The position numbers were made by a program, and so were the translations under genes. A DNA stretch of 64,000 nucleotides, taken from Sphagnum magellanicum. Its lineage: Eukaryota > Streptophyta > Sphagnopsida > Sphagnales > Sphagnaceae. The stretch is from positions 9,640,146 to 9,704,145 of the forward strand of contig CM038921.1 in the NCBI GenBank assembly GCA_021904315.1. The letters are read 5' to 3'. Below the pieces are notes generated by a model, which saw only the letters and a program-made list of their open reading frames with translations, was not told the origin of the DNA and did not search any database. Shown piece after piece: positions 13,202-25,740 of the stretch. How positions within the stretch are numbered: position 1 is the stretch's first letter; each line of letters starts with the position of its first letter.

Positions 13202-15600
13202 CTGGACCAAATAATGGAGGCAAATCTTTGCTAAACCTTAAATCACTCCAAACTTCAAAGTCCTTGTTATGACTTATAGGCAATTTTTCCAGCAACGTAA
13301 ATGAGTTTTTCCCATTAAATGGGGCCTTATTTATTATGCAGACTGTACTGAATTGCAATCACCCGATGCACACTAATAATATTCTACAGGAACACAATGA
13401 ATGTACTCGTTTGCTATTGATTGTGCAGCCTAATATTCCTGGTTTTTAGTACTTCTTGGAGCATTTAACCTTGCAAGTTGCTACTGGTATAGGTTTCCTA
13501 CACTATCATTATTAGTGTTATTATTATTCTTTAATGGGTGATTATGGACCTGATAGGTTTTCAAAACTTTGCTTGCTTCTTCTTTTATATGTGTTTTTTT
13601 TTCCTGACATTTTTTTTCCCAAGGATCATCAGCATCACACACGATGCCATAATTAAGTAGGGTTTTGGCTACATCCCTTCTTCTTTTAATAGTACCACAG
13701 CCCTGTCTGTAAGTATATGACAACCTTCCCCATCTTCTAAGTACAAGGCCACTAGTAGCTAGCATGCGGGCCAATGTTTGCATGTTGCCAGCATATTTTT
13801 TGTTGCAAGTGGTTGAGTCAAGTGGTTCAAGCCGAACTCAAATTCCCAGGAAAGCTTCCTCCCTCCTGCTGCACGTTAGACTTTTACCCCGGAATAGTCC
13901 AATGGGAGGTTGGGGACCACATTGGGTAGGATGTGGGTCATGCCATGTGAGAGTGGAACCTAAAGGCTTTGGAATCCTGCAGAAATTTGGGTACAACTTT
14001 TAAGTCTCCTTTTGGGTTTGTAGACCGACAGCGTGCTGTTGGTGTTCTTGTTGGGGCCAACACTTGTGGGCTACAAGTGTTTAGTTCAACGGTAGTCCTG
14101 CAAAATCTTGTACAGAGATATCTATCCCCCTAAAAAGTAGGTAAATTGTTCTAAGGAAAGGCGAAGGGGGCAAAATGACCCAAGTGGGTCCTCTTTACCT
14201 AACCCTTTTTTGAATGAAATGCCTTTGTGTGGGCCACACCCCCATCCCCTAGCATGTGTACAGGTAGCCCCTCGTCCCAGAATAACGTGATGTAGCTAAT
14301 TGTTCCAAGGAGGTAGACAGGTGGGTCCTCTTACCTAACCCACTACTGGTTGGAGGCTGGTCTCATGTGGGGTATGGGGAGCGAGGGACCTGCACTGTAC
14401 ATTGGTAGGTGAAATTGACTTTACACAGATGTGACAAAAAAGATAAAGTATTAAAAATGCATACTGCTGAGCTGTGATGGATGCATGGATGGATGGATAT
14501 CTGTGTGGATAGATAATGCACTTTCCATATGTCCTCATTACTTCAACAGTTGAGTTCAGACTATACTGGACTTCTAATACTTTGTGGGCATGTTTACTTC
14601 CATTCTGATCCATTGATTTAGAATGTGTAAATACTATCTCTACTTGGTTTAATCCATTCCCTGAGGATCATAGCTTGTAATGCATACTCTTTTCTGCAGA
14701 ATTGGATGGTCTGTTTCCTTGTTTCCCCCCTCTTTGCTGAATTTATTTTTCTGGGGTAATCTTGAGTAGTAGTGACCAAAAGTGATGGCCCCAATCCCTG
14801 TTGTATGTCTTCCAAATCCACCCTTAGAATGCAGAGAGAGGTTAATGACCATGTATGCCTCCCATATGTGGAATTCCATGATTCGGCATCTGTTTAGTGT
14901 TGTTGAAAAAGAAGGTTATCAGGCTAAACATTTTCAGTGTGTGAGAGACAGAATAAATGACTAAAGTCCAGATAAAAAACAACCATGAATAGTTACCCGA
15001 CATCTGTCTTTCTCGGTTGTCCTTTTGACGTCTTGACCTACCCTGTAGAGCTTCAGGCACCTGTTGAACAGCCGTACCAAGGGAGCAACTTGGGGCCAAC
15101 TTTAAACTTGGTTGGAATTTGGGACCCCATCATTCTTCTCACCGTAGTTACTTGGAATCAATCCCCTTATGTATCTACTATGAACTCACTCCCCTCACCT
15201 GTTCCAGATCATGCTTAGAATTAAACCCCAATAACAATACATAGTTACCCTCCCAAAATCATACGCTTTCATCTCTCATATAATTAATCAGAACCTCCTA
15301 CTTAGAAGGGTAAATTATTGATCATCTCTTGAGTCTTGACAACAGGTGCTCAAGGTCATTTACTCACTTACAGCCAACAGACTGCACTACTCTGCCCACA
15401 AAACCTGGCAGTTCAGTTCAGTTCAGTTAAACGTTTAACAGACTATCTCCCGGGGGCCTTGGCCCCATAACCCCTTTCTTAATTACGCCTCAGGCTTTTT
15501 ATTGTTTGCCATCCCCCTTCTTGGGTGGAATAAGTAACAAGCTGTATAGGGGAAAAACACCCAAACTCTTATTCCTACTCCCTCATCTCTCTATTGTCCA
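13202..15600. other. Intergenic, moderately complex, no gene supported
   Basis: Contains a partly duplicated segment: 14140-14205 and 14290-14343 share 'aattgtt', 'aagg' and 'gtgggtcctct' with 'acctaaccc'. ORFs of 60-100 codons occur on both strands without recognisable domains. Confidence 0.4.
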
Positions 15601-15622
15601 CCCCCCCCCCCCCCCCCCCCCC
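15601..15622. repeat. Poly-C tract, 22 bases
   Basis: Uninterrupted run of 22 C on the + strand. This is a slippage-prone homopolymer whose length may be assembly-dependent. Confidence 0.9.
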
Positions 15623-16010
15623 GGCCCAAATCAGGCTACATGATTACCCCAAACCCAAAGACCTGCAACCAAATAACCAGAGGAGCTTAAGCTGCTAAAC
15701 TGTACTGTGGAACGCAAACTGAATCGAATATATCTCTCTGCGTCTGAACAAAGCAAGGACAAACAAAACGAAGTAGTAAGTAGATCATCCTGGAAAACAC
15801 ACCCCCATGGAGTAAGTAAGTGAGTGACCCAATGAGTCCCTGCAAGGTTAGAACTTAGAAGCATGCTTTCAACAACATCAGTGAAACAGCCCAGTTGCTA
15901 ATTACAGAAAAAATGTGGAAATTTATCTAATGTTTTCTGGACACTAATATTAATTATGATGAACTAATGAGCAGATAGATTTCCACCCTCTCATATGCAT
16001 GATTCCCGCG

Positions 16011-16032
16011 CCCCCCCCCCCCCCCCCCCCCA
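16011..16032. repeat. Poly-C tract, 22 bases
   Basis: A second uninterrupted run of 22 C on the same strand, about 400 bp from the first. Confidence 0.9.
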
Positions 16033-17980
16033 AAGCCCAAAGTTCGTATAAATGCAAGAGCCTTTAAACATACCCACAGCGGCACCAAAATTATATACAT
16101 AGCTTTCTGCACAGACAGTTTTAATGGGGTGGTGTTTTGTACTCTGAAATAAAGAACACTGCCCAGTGCCAAGTGACCAGGCAGGCGTTGAGAGAGAGAT
16201 CTATACTCTTCCTAAATCGGTTGTCAAGTGAAGAAACCCCCACCATTCCCACTCCTCCCGCCCCCCAAGTGAATTTATCACCAATGTAGCTTTTACTTGT
16301 TACAACGTTGGGCCAGAGTGAACCAGCGCCCACCACGAAGGAGGGATAGTAAGCTGTCACTAAACAGTTTTCTGTTGGGTTCCGGTTCCCTAGATAACCA
16401 TGGTAGTTAGGTCAGTTGCTTTTACCAACAACCTACTAATAACCTTCTTGGTTAGGTAGTGAAAACAGTCCTTCCCTATGGATTGACCATTTACTCACGT
16501 ACCGGTCACGTAATTTTCTACCTATACATCATGGAGTTACCGAGATGAAATCAGTTATTAACTCAGTTGAGGTTCATCCAAACCGAGTCATAAGGGGCAT
16601 CCAATGGATGATACGATGGTGGGTGCTGGCTCATCTGGCCACAAAATTGTACAAATTACAAACCGCAGCAGCAGATGATGAAGTATGTGTGACTACTTAC
16701 TGACTGGCATTTCTAACTGTGGTCACATAGTTTTTTTCTGTGTTCCGTTGCAGCCTCACAGTGATCGGGCTAGTTGAAAAGGGTTTTGAAGTATATATAC
16801 AACTGCACAGGTTTCCAATAACGACGCTGATGATGACAGCAGCTAGTTGCAAGCTACAATGGCAATCAAGCATTTAGATAATTTCGGTGCAGCAGGAACA
16901 GATCAGTGTTTCTTTCTTTCACTGGTCACGGTGCCCCCTCGAAAAGATAAAGTCGCTGAAAATCTTATTCAAGAAAGATTAAAAAAGAAAATATTATATA
17001 TCCTAGTAGAGGTCATCGCTATAATAATGATTCAATCCGTGTGTTTTTTGAAATATCGTAGTTGAGGATCAATGAATATGTGTGTGCAGCATATATACAC
17101 AGTTTAATAGTAGTGAATTAATGCGGGGGTTGATAGATCAGGAAGTAAAATTATGTGTGGAGTTCATAATCAATTATGTTCGCAATCTTAAGATCACGAG
17201 CCCATTTCTTTTTCCTTTTTTTTGTGTGTGGTGACAATCAGACTTCCAGGGGCTGCTTATTTGCTGTGTTGATCTCTTAAATTCGAAATTCTGGGTCGTC
17301 CGATCGTTAAAGTAATTGACAAGGCCTGCTGGATCGCTCTAGACAATTTATTATCCCGTGAACTTACCTAGTAGTCTTTGGTAATATATTGAGATCGACA
17401 TGAGCCCATTCCTCACGTTTTAAATTAGAAATCATCACTACTTACCATGTGGCAAAAATTATCGGAAGTAAAACATTACTGCTCCTGTATAAGTGACTGG
17501 ACTTTCTCCTTTTTCCTTTGAAGTACGGTTTGGCGAGCTCTAGGAATTTTGTTGTTGTTGTTGGGAGAGCAGCACTTGGGTCATCCATATAAGGACAGAT
17601 CATCCACAACCCCTTTTTGAAGTCAATGATTTAAATAAAATTTGATCATCAGCTGCTACTGTGGTGACCTTGAAACTATCATCAAATTTTAGTACTTATT
17701 AGTCGTTGCACAACATGATTTTGAAGTAGATATTAAAATAGTGTTTCTTAAGCAGTTTTCAATGTGCAGTTGCTTCGTTCAATTATATAATTTTGAAGTT
17801 GAAGCTAGTATATGATAATCGGTCAAGTGTGCAGGAAATAAAATGATGATGTGCAACTTCAGATTTTGAACTTTGAACTTATATATGTCGGCACTGTTGT
17901 TTGTGCTTGGTTCATTCATCCGTAGTTTTAGTCGCACCTGGTCCTTGCAGATGATTACACTCTTTCTTAATTGTACATAT

Positions 17981-18000
17981 TGTGTGTGTGTGTGTGTGTG
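17981..18000. repeat. (TG)10 microsatellite
   Basis: Ten uninterrupted TG units. Confidence 0.95.
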
Positions 18001-18510
18001 TATTTATTTGTATAACTGTTGCAACAGGCAGCCTTGGCGGGAGCTTGATGTGATCCGAGCCTGTAAATTAGTACCCCGAAATGCAAAGCAAACATCTGTA
18101 CGATTTGACGTTTGACCTTGGAAAACTTTTTTAAAATCGACTTATTAGCTGGAACAAGAAAATTTCAAACAAAGTTTTAAATGGGGGCCCCAGGCTGCAA
18201 GATCCTTGCACGAGTCAGGTCACCACAGAAAATTCCGGAAAAGTCTTTTGAATTATTAGATCTTATATAGTATAAATAGTCGAGTAATCTACAATCCCCA
18301 GGCTCTCATATCTTTGTCCTTTCAATGAGCAACAGTGTCTTCATCCTCAGTAACAGCAGCAGCTAGTAGCTACAGTAGTGCGGCTACGCGAGATTTGTGA
18401 AAAAGGACTCCTGCATTTGATTATAAATCTCCGTACTTAGCAGGGAATTTTGACATCATGATGCTCAAAAGTCGAGACTAAACTTGGAAACCGCTTCGAA
18501 CGACTCAGGT

Positions 18511-18536
18511 GGACGGACGGACGGACGGACGGACGG
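18511..18536. repeat. (GGAC)6 microsatellite
   Basis: Six GGAC units plus a partial unit, followed by aagg. Confidence 0.95.
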
Positions 18537-21500
18537 AAGGACTCAAGGTTCAAATTAGTAACACGGCCGGGGTCCCGAATTAGGTAGGTGGATTTCCACT
18601 AACCTTGGATTGACGAACTAAATCCAGAGTCGTCTAAAGGTGATTGCTACATTTGGGATTCCAACATGATGATTGTTAATGTCGATCCGAATTCTACTTG
18701 GTACTAGCCTAGCTCGGACAAAGTATATCAGATAGCTATCTATGTACAGATTACGCCCATACCCACATTGCTAAATTTATCATCGCCTCTAGGCATTTGG
18801 AGATTCGCAATTACGAAACTAACAAACTACCACAGCTAAGTACTGAGGTACAGAGCACAAGTCAGACTTGTGCGTACAACCACGATGTTAGATGTGCAGC
18901 AGGTGCACCCTGGACTAAATTAAATATATTTCACATTCTGTAATATATAATTTTCTAATTTATCGTAGTCTACTGAAGGCGTTAGAATTCTTCACTGGAT
19001 TCGCTCAAGCCTGCTGATGTTTATTGGCAAACATAAAATATCGTCTTGACCCTCAGTGTTGGATGATCACTCAGGACTAATTTAATAGATTTCAAAGTAC
19101 TTGAAGTTTGGAGCCTTGAAACGGTTGTTTCGTAAAAAAGTTATGAAATGGCTTCTAGCTGCTAATAATTCGTCGCCCGTTGACTCCGAAACCACACGAT
19201 CATTTGCTGGAAATGAGATCAGAGACCATGGAAGATCTATCAATTTCTGAAACTCCACATCAATTGTCCAAATGTTGCAACCAATTACTTGAATAAAAAT
19301 TACGAGAACTTAATTAGCTGATAATATGCAAACAAACCAGGTACAGGGGAGCACGAAATTAAGGGAAACTTAAATAAGGAGGATGGGTGATCGGCTGAGC
19401 TCGAAATTTTTTAATCATGCAAGTTTAGCTGCAGAACAAGGAGCCATGGTCGTGAAAGCTTAAGGTCTGTAGGTGCTGATGAATGAATTTTTTTGGTGTG
19501 ACGAAAAAACATGACAACTTGACTTGAAGGACAGACTCGAGATGAACTTGACATCAACTGTGGATGATCAGGATGGTATGGCCATGGATAATCTTGGGAG
19601 CTATAAAGGAGGGTCCACGACGTTGCTGCAATGGGGCCCCGAAAAGAACATATCTTCGTCGTCGTGCGAGCAGACTTTCCCACATGAGCATCAGGTGGGT
19701 GGGCAATCATCTTTTTGCTGGTTCCCTCATTTGGTACCCAGCTTTTTCTTGGTGTTCCTGCATGGCTTGCTAGCTATGGCTTCGCCTAAAGTTCACGTTC
19801 ATTTCACGCGGCGCAATCTCAGTGGGCTGACGGATGATCCAACCCCTGGTCTGATCATCGGCATATGTCATGGTTCATCACCATCATCCCCCACCACGAT
19901 GAGCCTCAATTAGTGAAAATTGTCTTCGCAGCTCTGGATTATCTGAGAAATGTACAAGCTATACTTAAAGGAAGACGGCTTCGATTATATATAGGCATGA
20001 TAAACAAGGGGAAAGATTCAGAGTGTAATTGGGGCCGTAATTATCAACCGCGCAAACGCGACTCCCTCGAGAATTGCTAGCTAGGTTCGTCAATGAACTA
20101 GACTATCAGAACCAGTGGGGTTTTCCCCGACTAGAGATTCAACTAAGTAGCCTGAGGTGAAAACTTGTGCTCACTGATCAAATGCTGAAAAGGCCCGATT
20201 TGAAAAAGAGTCTCGATTTGACAAGCTACACTCAAATTTTCTAGGCTGGATTCCTTGTCTGCTGTATATATAATTGTTGCTGAATTATCACAGTTCTCGG
20301 ATCGATCCAACATTTATAGCTTCACCGCTCAATGCAATTCTGAAGCTGATCAGGTCTACACGATTGAAGAAATCAAATAATTGGACATAGAGTGTTGATC
20401 GAGGCGGTGTCATCCTTGTGCTTTCTCTTGTCACAGTGTCTATGGATCTTAACAAGTGTCGTAGTATTGACATTCATTCCTAAACTCATCCGGACACCGA
20501 CAATCCAGCTGGAGCCGTATAGCCGGGAACTAGTATCATGAGGCTGTACTCTGATTGACCTCATAGGGCCGAATGGGAAACTGGCCTCAATATAGTAATA
20601 AAAGTGAACTTGAAGACAAATTTCAAGTCAAGAGTTGTGTTCCTGAACGCGTGTATGCCTATTAAAAAATTTCGAACAATACGACATACTCCATATAAGA
20701 TTATCTCTGGATCTGTCCATAACTATCTTGCCATAAAGCTCGACCTGATCTATGCCAAAATGAAATTTAGCACCTGAACTGCATATGGGGAAAGGACACA
20801 GAATAGATCTGTTCAGACAACCTTTTAGTAATTTGCTATCCGATCTTAGTAATACCCAAGTTCTACAATCACTACTGAACCAGAAGCTGCTAATCCGTCC
20901 TTCAAATCTGTCTACGAACACTTTAATTTCATAAAAGAGGAACTGAAGAGCAATCTGAAGCATTCAATGTGAAAGCTGGCTGGTAGTCCATGTTCAGGAG
21001 GATTCAATGAACGACTAAACTTTGGAGGAGTGCACTGAAGCGATCGATTTGCAGCTTAGTCTGCCAGGCTGCTTCGAGTTGATTTGACCCCAAAGCAGGT
21101 CACCAAGCGACAGATCTTGCCCCTCCAGAAAAGATTTGGATAGCAGGCAGTTCACTGTAATCTTGCGCCATCAGTCAGCACTTCCGAAGCCGGTTGCCAT
21201 GGATAAATTAATGACTGCTACCAATCGTACTAAAGTTGTAGATATCTGCAATTACCAGTTCAAAAAAGCCATCTAGTTAGTCTGCACATAGAAGAAATTA
21301 CATAAATGCACGCAGCTAATACTCGTGGTCGATCCACTGTGCGACCCTCTATTTATCCGAGTTGTAAACTAGAGGTTTGAATCAGTTTAATGGTCATTTA
21401 GATCATGTGCAAAACCAAGATGCTACAATCTCATCTTAATCCACATCTAGAACAATTCATTAGCTAGACCTGTTGTTACATCTAGCTAGCATAATTCAGA

Positions 21501-24500
21501 CACTACTCTACTAGAAGCCCGGCTAGGTTACAAGCCCAAAAATCTAGAAATAACGAATAAAATGTTCGAGCGGGTTGTGGTCAGTCCACAAGCCACAAGC
21601 TGCTGGTGTGTACAGCTACTGATGATGCATGTTGTTCAAGGCCTATGTTTACAAACCAATTTCAACTACTAGCTTGTGAGCAGCCAGTTTCAATAAATTC
21701 CTGTGATGTTTAGGATCAATCCAGGTTCACTAAGCCTGCCTGCATCACCGGAGACATGTATTATTCAGCTAGGATCTGAGATGATCATACAGACCTGACA
21801 GAATATTCTTCATACGTGATGTACTGAAGCTTAAAGAGGTGCCTTCAAGACCAGTATACATTATTGAGCTCGTATCATTGACTGTTGAAGCCTGAGAGTA
21901 TGCAGCTATCCTGGATGAGAAGACAGACACCATGAATTGGGCTCCATGGCGCCCGAAGTGTGGGTTACCTGAGCTGCACATGACAGTTTGCCACCCGTGT
22001 AAAATATGCACTAAGCTAGATTTGAGTAGCTTGGAACACATGCAGACTCAAGTTTTGCTGTAGATCATGAAGGTTTAGACAAAAAATACTTCTTGCACAA
22101 CCATGAATTCAGACTCTCTTAGAAAACTGTTTTGATCCACACAGTGAGCTGATCCCCTATCAAAGACCCAGATCTTGTGGACTCTTGATTGATTACACTT
22201 TTAAAGTCTTTTGCATTTTCCACACTTGATAGTTCAACCTCCTTTAGGCAGTAGCACTGTAATCTACCACTGTTGGTATAGAGGTCTACCCATTCTCCAT
22301 CTACTGACTGTAGCCAGTGCAGACATTATGGACTCAGGACAATGCACCAATAATATGTTCATGTAAATAGCATATATGAAAAGCTTCCTGATCAAGGCTG
22401 TAATGCTGACATTGGCCTCACATCTATCATGGAACTGATCCCTGAGAGAGAAAGTCTTGTGGCAAATTGCCATGCATATTAATTAGGTTGGATGTGAACT
22501 GAACGAGATGGGTATTCAAGATCAAGATCGAAGTACCAACCAACAGCATATCCATCTCACCCTGAGTATAGCAGTTTGCTGTATAGATCATCTAGATACT
22601 GGACGAATCAAAAGCTTCAAAGGAGAACTTGCTGGACGACGTCAAGAAGTCTGGACTCTGTACCACATTCTAATGCAGGTTCGTTCTACAGATCTCTCTA
22701 CTAATTCCTACTGATTTTTGATAACAGAGAATTTAAGCCCTATTGTCAATGTGAAACTCAAGATCTTTGATTGCGGCAGAAGTAGTACTGGCATACCTGC
22801 AAAGACCCATGAGAGCTGGCACAAGTAGTCCAAATATTGGCACCTCAATGTCCTGCAGCATCCTAGGCTTTCCACAATCCAATCCCAATAGCAGAAGCTG
22901 GACCAAATCTCGAATTTGGTTTGAATTCACCCTGTAGATTCAGCAAGTCACGGGTATGCAAAAAAATAAAGCACCAAACATCATTAATGTTAGTGGTAAC
23001 GTATCATGTGCTCAAATGCGAACCAAAGCTAGATCACCAGGAATGTGTATGGACAGTTCAGCAGAAGCTGCTAAGTACTAACTCCCTCTTATCTCACCAG
23101 GTTAGAAAGTGTTGTTCATAACATGCTTGGAAATCAGGAAAAAATGGGAATTTTAGAGGATTCAAGGTTTGCACTTACCTCTCGAGGATTGTGTATAATA
23201 CAGGCTACTTTTCAGTTGATGTCTTTAGTGCTTATATATCTTAGTAACTATTTCTAGTTTCATGGAACACCTGCATGTTTCCTAAACAGCCTGAAGCACA
23301 GTTGCTGATCGATCTCTTCTTACAAAACTTGCGGTTCATTTCGTGCAGCTGTTAGCACTCGCATCACAAGATCCAACTCAGCATATAAGCCCTACCATAT
23401 ATAAACCTGCAGCAGCCTCCTCGAGCATTGCACATTATCACAACAATAAGAAGCATGTCGCATGAAATCTTACAAGTACAAAAGAGGATTTAAAACTTGG
23501 TGTAACTTCTCGAAATGACAACAGCTTAATCCTACAGCAGAAGATAGAAGCAAGTGTTGATAGGGATTTTGGATCCTCGCATTGGTCCTGAAGACACCAT
23601 GACCGTGAGCACAGCAAGTCATAGCCGAGAACATTTTGAACTAGTGGAATTCATACAATCGCGTGTCTCAAATACCTGTGGAAATTGAGCTTTGAATTAC
23701 AAGGAAGAAGCTCTGAACATGGACATTTCTCAATCTTCACTCACTGTGCACAGTACATGAACATCAAGCTTGTCGCAAAACTTGCAGGTGCCTTGCTAGG
23801 AGTCCAGTGAGCATCAAATATGACTAGTTTCCCGGATCTGAAATGTTGCGAACCCTTTACTGGATAAGAGGCTAACTCGACAACCCCTTTCTACATGTAC
23901 ACTACCAAAAATTTCTCAGGTGAAGGTGTGACCTAGAAAGGTTTGCTCTGCTGTGGGGTACTAGATCATCTCAAGTCTCGCATCTAAACCTATCTACATG
24001 GACAGTCGGGCTGAAGTCACGAGAGTTCACTTGGCACCAAATAATGCTCGCTGCAGATCATCATCACTCACCTTATTAAGAATTGGAACTCTGTACCGCA
24101 GCTATAACATTTTGATCACATGATTCACCTCGATCGCCTTTAGAAGAGTAAGGAGCCTTGATACTGCAAGACTAAGTCTAGGTTCCTCTAATGCACTAGG
24201 AAATCGCGTGAACGTCTTCAAGTCCTTCAAGCTGGGTATTGCTGACAAACCCCGAATGATCTGTATTCACACTCCATGGATGACGATGTGGAGACGACAG
24301 AAGGAGACAGAGACAGAGACATCTGGACAGAGAGACAGAGAGCGCGAAAGAGTGAAAGGTTTGAAGAAATTTGTAGTCGGGGAAAAATTTAAGATTGGCC
24401 TTGAACTAGTAATCAACGATAAACATGAAGAATCGATCTACAATTTACATCAAAGCTTCTACAAGCTTCTGCAAATTGCACTGATCGCATCACTGATCCA

Positions 24501-24737
24501 GACAGAGGCATGCGGAAGAGGAGGAGGTGCGCGGCCGCATACGAATCTTTTCACTGGCCTGAAATGGCGATAGATCTCCGACCTGAGCTCATGTGGAGCA
24601 GCTCGGCTGATGAGAGCTGAACAGCAGCAGCTAGCTAATTAAAACCCACTTGTAACCAGTTCGTGACCTGGAGATCCAGCTCGAAGGCACCTTGAAAACT
24701 GCAGAAGAGGGGGATCCATAGCCAGCCATGTTTGACA

Positions 24738-25577
24738 TCAGTACGGAGGGGGCCGTTGAGTGTGACTATGACTACTGCCAGCGGCCCACTGGCTTAGAAC
24801 ATCTTGTGTGGACATGTGAGGGTTGCTGAGGTTTGGGTTTTGAGGCACGATGTTGTAGAGCGATTGTAGGGCAGGGTAGGAAGGTTCAAGCTGCTGCTGC
24901 TGCTGCTGCTGCTGCATCGCTCCTTGGGGAACAGCCGCCGAAGTCGCGACCATAGCCAGGCCTTCCTGCTCGTCGTCGAGCGGGAGACGGTCGTAAGTTG
25001 CGCCCAGAAACGAAGCCACGACGATCAGAACCGGGCCGGCTGCCGTGAGAGTGCCCACCACATTGCCACCCAGCACTTGTCCAGCTGCTCCCGCGAGGGA
25101 GACTGTGAATCCGGTAGTGGGCGCAGGGGCTGGCGGGGGTAAGAAGGCGCCTGAGAGCGAGATGATCTCGAACCGGCCATGGAACGTGACAGTCGCACCC
25201 GGCGTAGTGGGTTGTCGCAACGTGACGTTAGAAACGGTTCCGCTGGCGCTCATCACGCACACGCCTCTCTGTCGCCTCCGAGCGAAGGAGGCCACGCTCT
25301 CTCCGACGTCGCACCCTCCGGCCACCTCCAGTACATGCGGCCGCATCGCATTCCCGTTGTCGCGGGTGATGATAATAGGAGGCTTTGGCTTGTTCTTGGA
25401 GCCTGGAGGTCTTCCTCTGGGCTTCCGACCAGCCTCGCCTGGATGAGACCCACTTTCACCCTGCCCCTTGCCTCGCCTCCGTGTGCCTCGTCCTCCGCTG
25501 CTTCCACTCTGCAGCTCCTCGTCAGAAGTGGCGCCCGCTTGCGAGGCCCGAGCTCCCACTTCTTGCACCCCGGCCAT
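24738..25577 (-). CDS. AT-hook motif nuclear-localised (AHL) protein, PPC domain
   Basis: Single-exon ORF of 279 residues encoding a plant AHL DNA-binding protein. An AT-hook at residues 52-67 has the R-G-R-P core followed by GSKNKPKPP (type I). A PPC/DUF296 domain spans about 80-205 and contains the diagnostic GRFEII hexapeptide (134-139). A Q8 run (222-229) and a C-terminal QWAAG follow. AHL proteins bind AT-rich minor groove in the nucleus and form homo- and hetero-trimers through the PPC domain, repressing genes in growth, flowering and hormone pathways. A single type-I hook and the absence of introns fit clade A (the AHL15-29 type of Arabidopsis). I chose the ATG at 25575-25577. The open frame extends 13 codons further, but only to a TTG at 25614-25616, with an in-frame TGA at 25659-25661 and no earlier ATG. 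The stop is TGA at 24738-24740. The coding region is GC-rich against AT-rich surroundings. No disabling change is seen, so it is probably functional. I cannot assign a specific orthologue. Confidence 0.95.
   Translation of the reverse strand: MAGVQEVGARASQAGATSDEELQSGSSGGRGTRRRGKGQGESGSHPGEAGRKPRGRPPGSKNKPKPPIIITRDNGNAMRPHVLEVAGGCDVGESVASFARRRQRGVCVMSASGTVSNVTLRQPTTPGATVTFHGRFEIISLSGAFLPPPAPAPTTGFTVSLAGAAGQVLGGNVVGTLTAAGPVLIVVASFLGATYDRLPLDDEQEGLAMVATSAAVPQGAMQQQQQQQQLEPSYPALQSLYNIVPQNPNLSNPHMSTQDVLSQWAAGSSHSHTQRPPPY
24898..24914 (-). repeat. CAG trinucleotide run encoding poly-Q
   Basis: GCT/CTG repeats on the + strand encode the eight-glutamine run in the AHL protein. It is a length-polymorphism candidate. 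Confidence 0.8.
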
Positions 25578-25740
25578 GCACACATACCCGTCCACCTCCC
25601 CTTGTCTCTTCTTCAAGTTCTGGCCCCTTCCCCTACCTTTCCTCCTTTCCCTTTTCTTTCACTCCCTTCCAGGTTCTGGTATTTCCCACGAATCCTTAAG
25701 TCTTTCTCCTGTGTTCTGTCCCTGTGCGAGTAAATAGTGC
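25578..25740 (-). promoter_or_regulatory. GA-rich 5' leader of AHL with overlapping upstream ATG
   Basis: On the sense (minus) strand, 25620-25680 is almost pure purine (GGAAGGG and AAAGGAGG runs). Such GA tracts are common in plant leaders and are targets of GAGA-binding BPC proteins. An out-of-frame ATG at 25583-25585 lies 8 nt upstream of the AHL ATG, has G at -3, and opens an overlapping frame that runs to 25253. Its use would compete with AHL translation. The leader extent is inferred; the transcript start is unknown. Confidence 0.5.

Larger units (their letters stand above)
16033..24737. other. Low-repeat intergenic region downstream of the AHL gene
   Basis: About 8.7 kb of balanced-composition DNA with small ORFs (the longest is 129 codons at 19524-19913) and no recognisable domain. 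It lies 3' of the AHL gene. Its higher sequence complexity, compared with the AT-rich flanks of the window, is typical of unique genic space. It could hold non-coding transcripts or exons of a gene too short for me to recognise, but I can support none. Confidence 0.4.

Noticed and set aside
13800-13850. tRNA-derived SINE suggested by a ggttcaagcc B-box-like sequence
   Set aside because: No convincing A box at the right distance, no poly-A tail and no target duplication.
13133-18536. CRISPR-like or regulated repeat array from the many microsatellites
   Set aside because: The repeats are simple-sequence runs without alternating spacers, in a eukaryotic genome.
19524-19913. 129-codon plus-strand ORF
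   Set aside because: No domain, no signal peptide pattern I trust and an overlapping ORF on the opposite strand. Not enough to call a gene.
25578-25616. N-terminal extension of the AHL ORF by 13 codons
   Set aside because: The codon at 25614-25616 is TTG, not ATG, and an in-frame TGA lies at 25659-25661 without an ATG between. The plant start is the ATG at 25575-25577.
25045-25737. Long ORFs on the plus strand opposite AHL (up to 184 codons)
   Set aside because: They are antisense shadows of a GC-rich coding region, with low-complexity composition and no domain.
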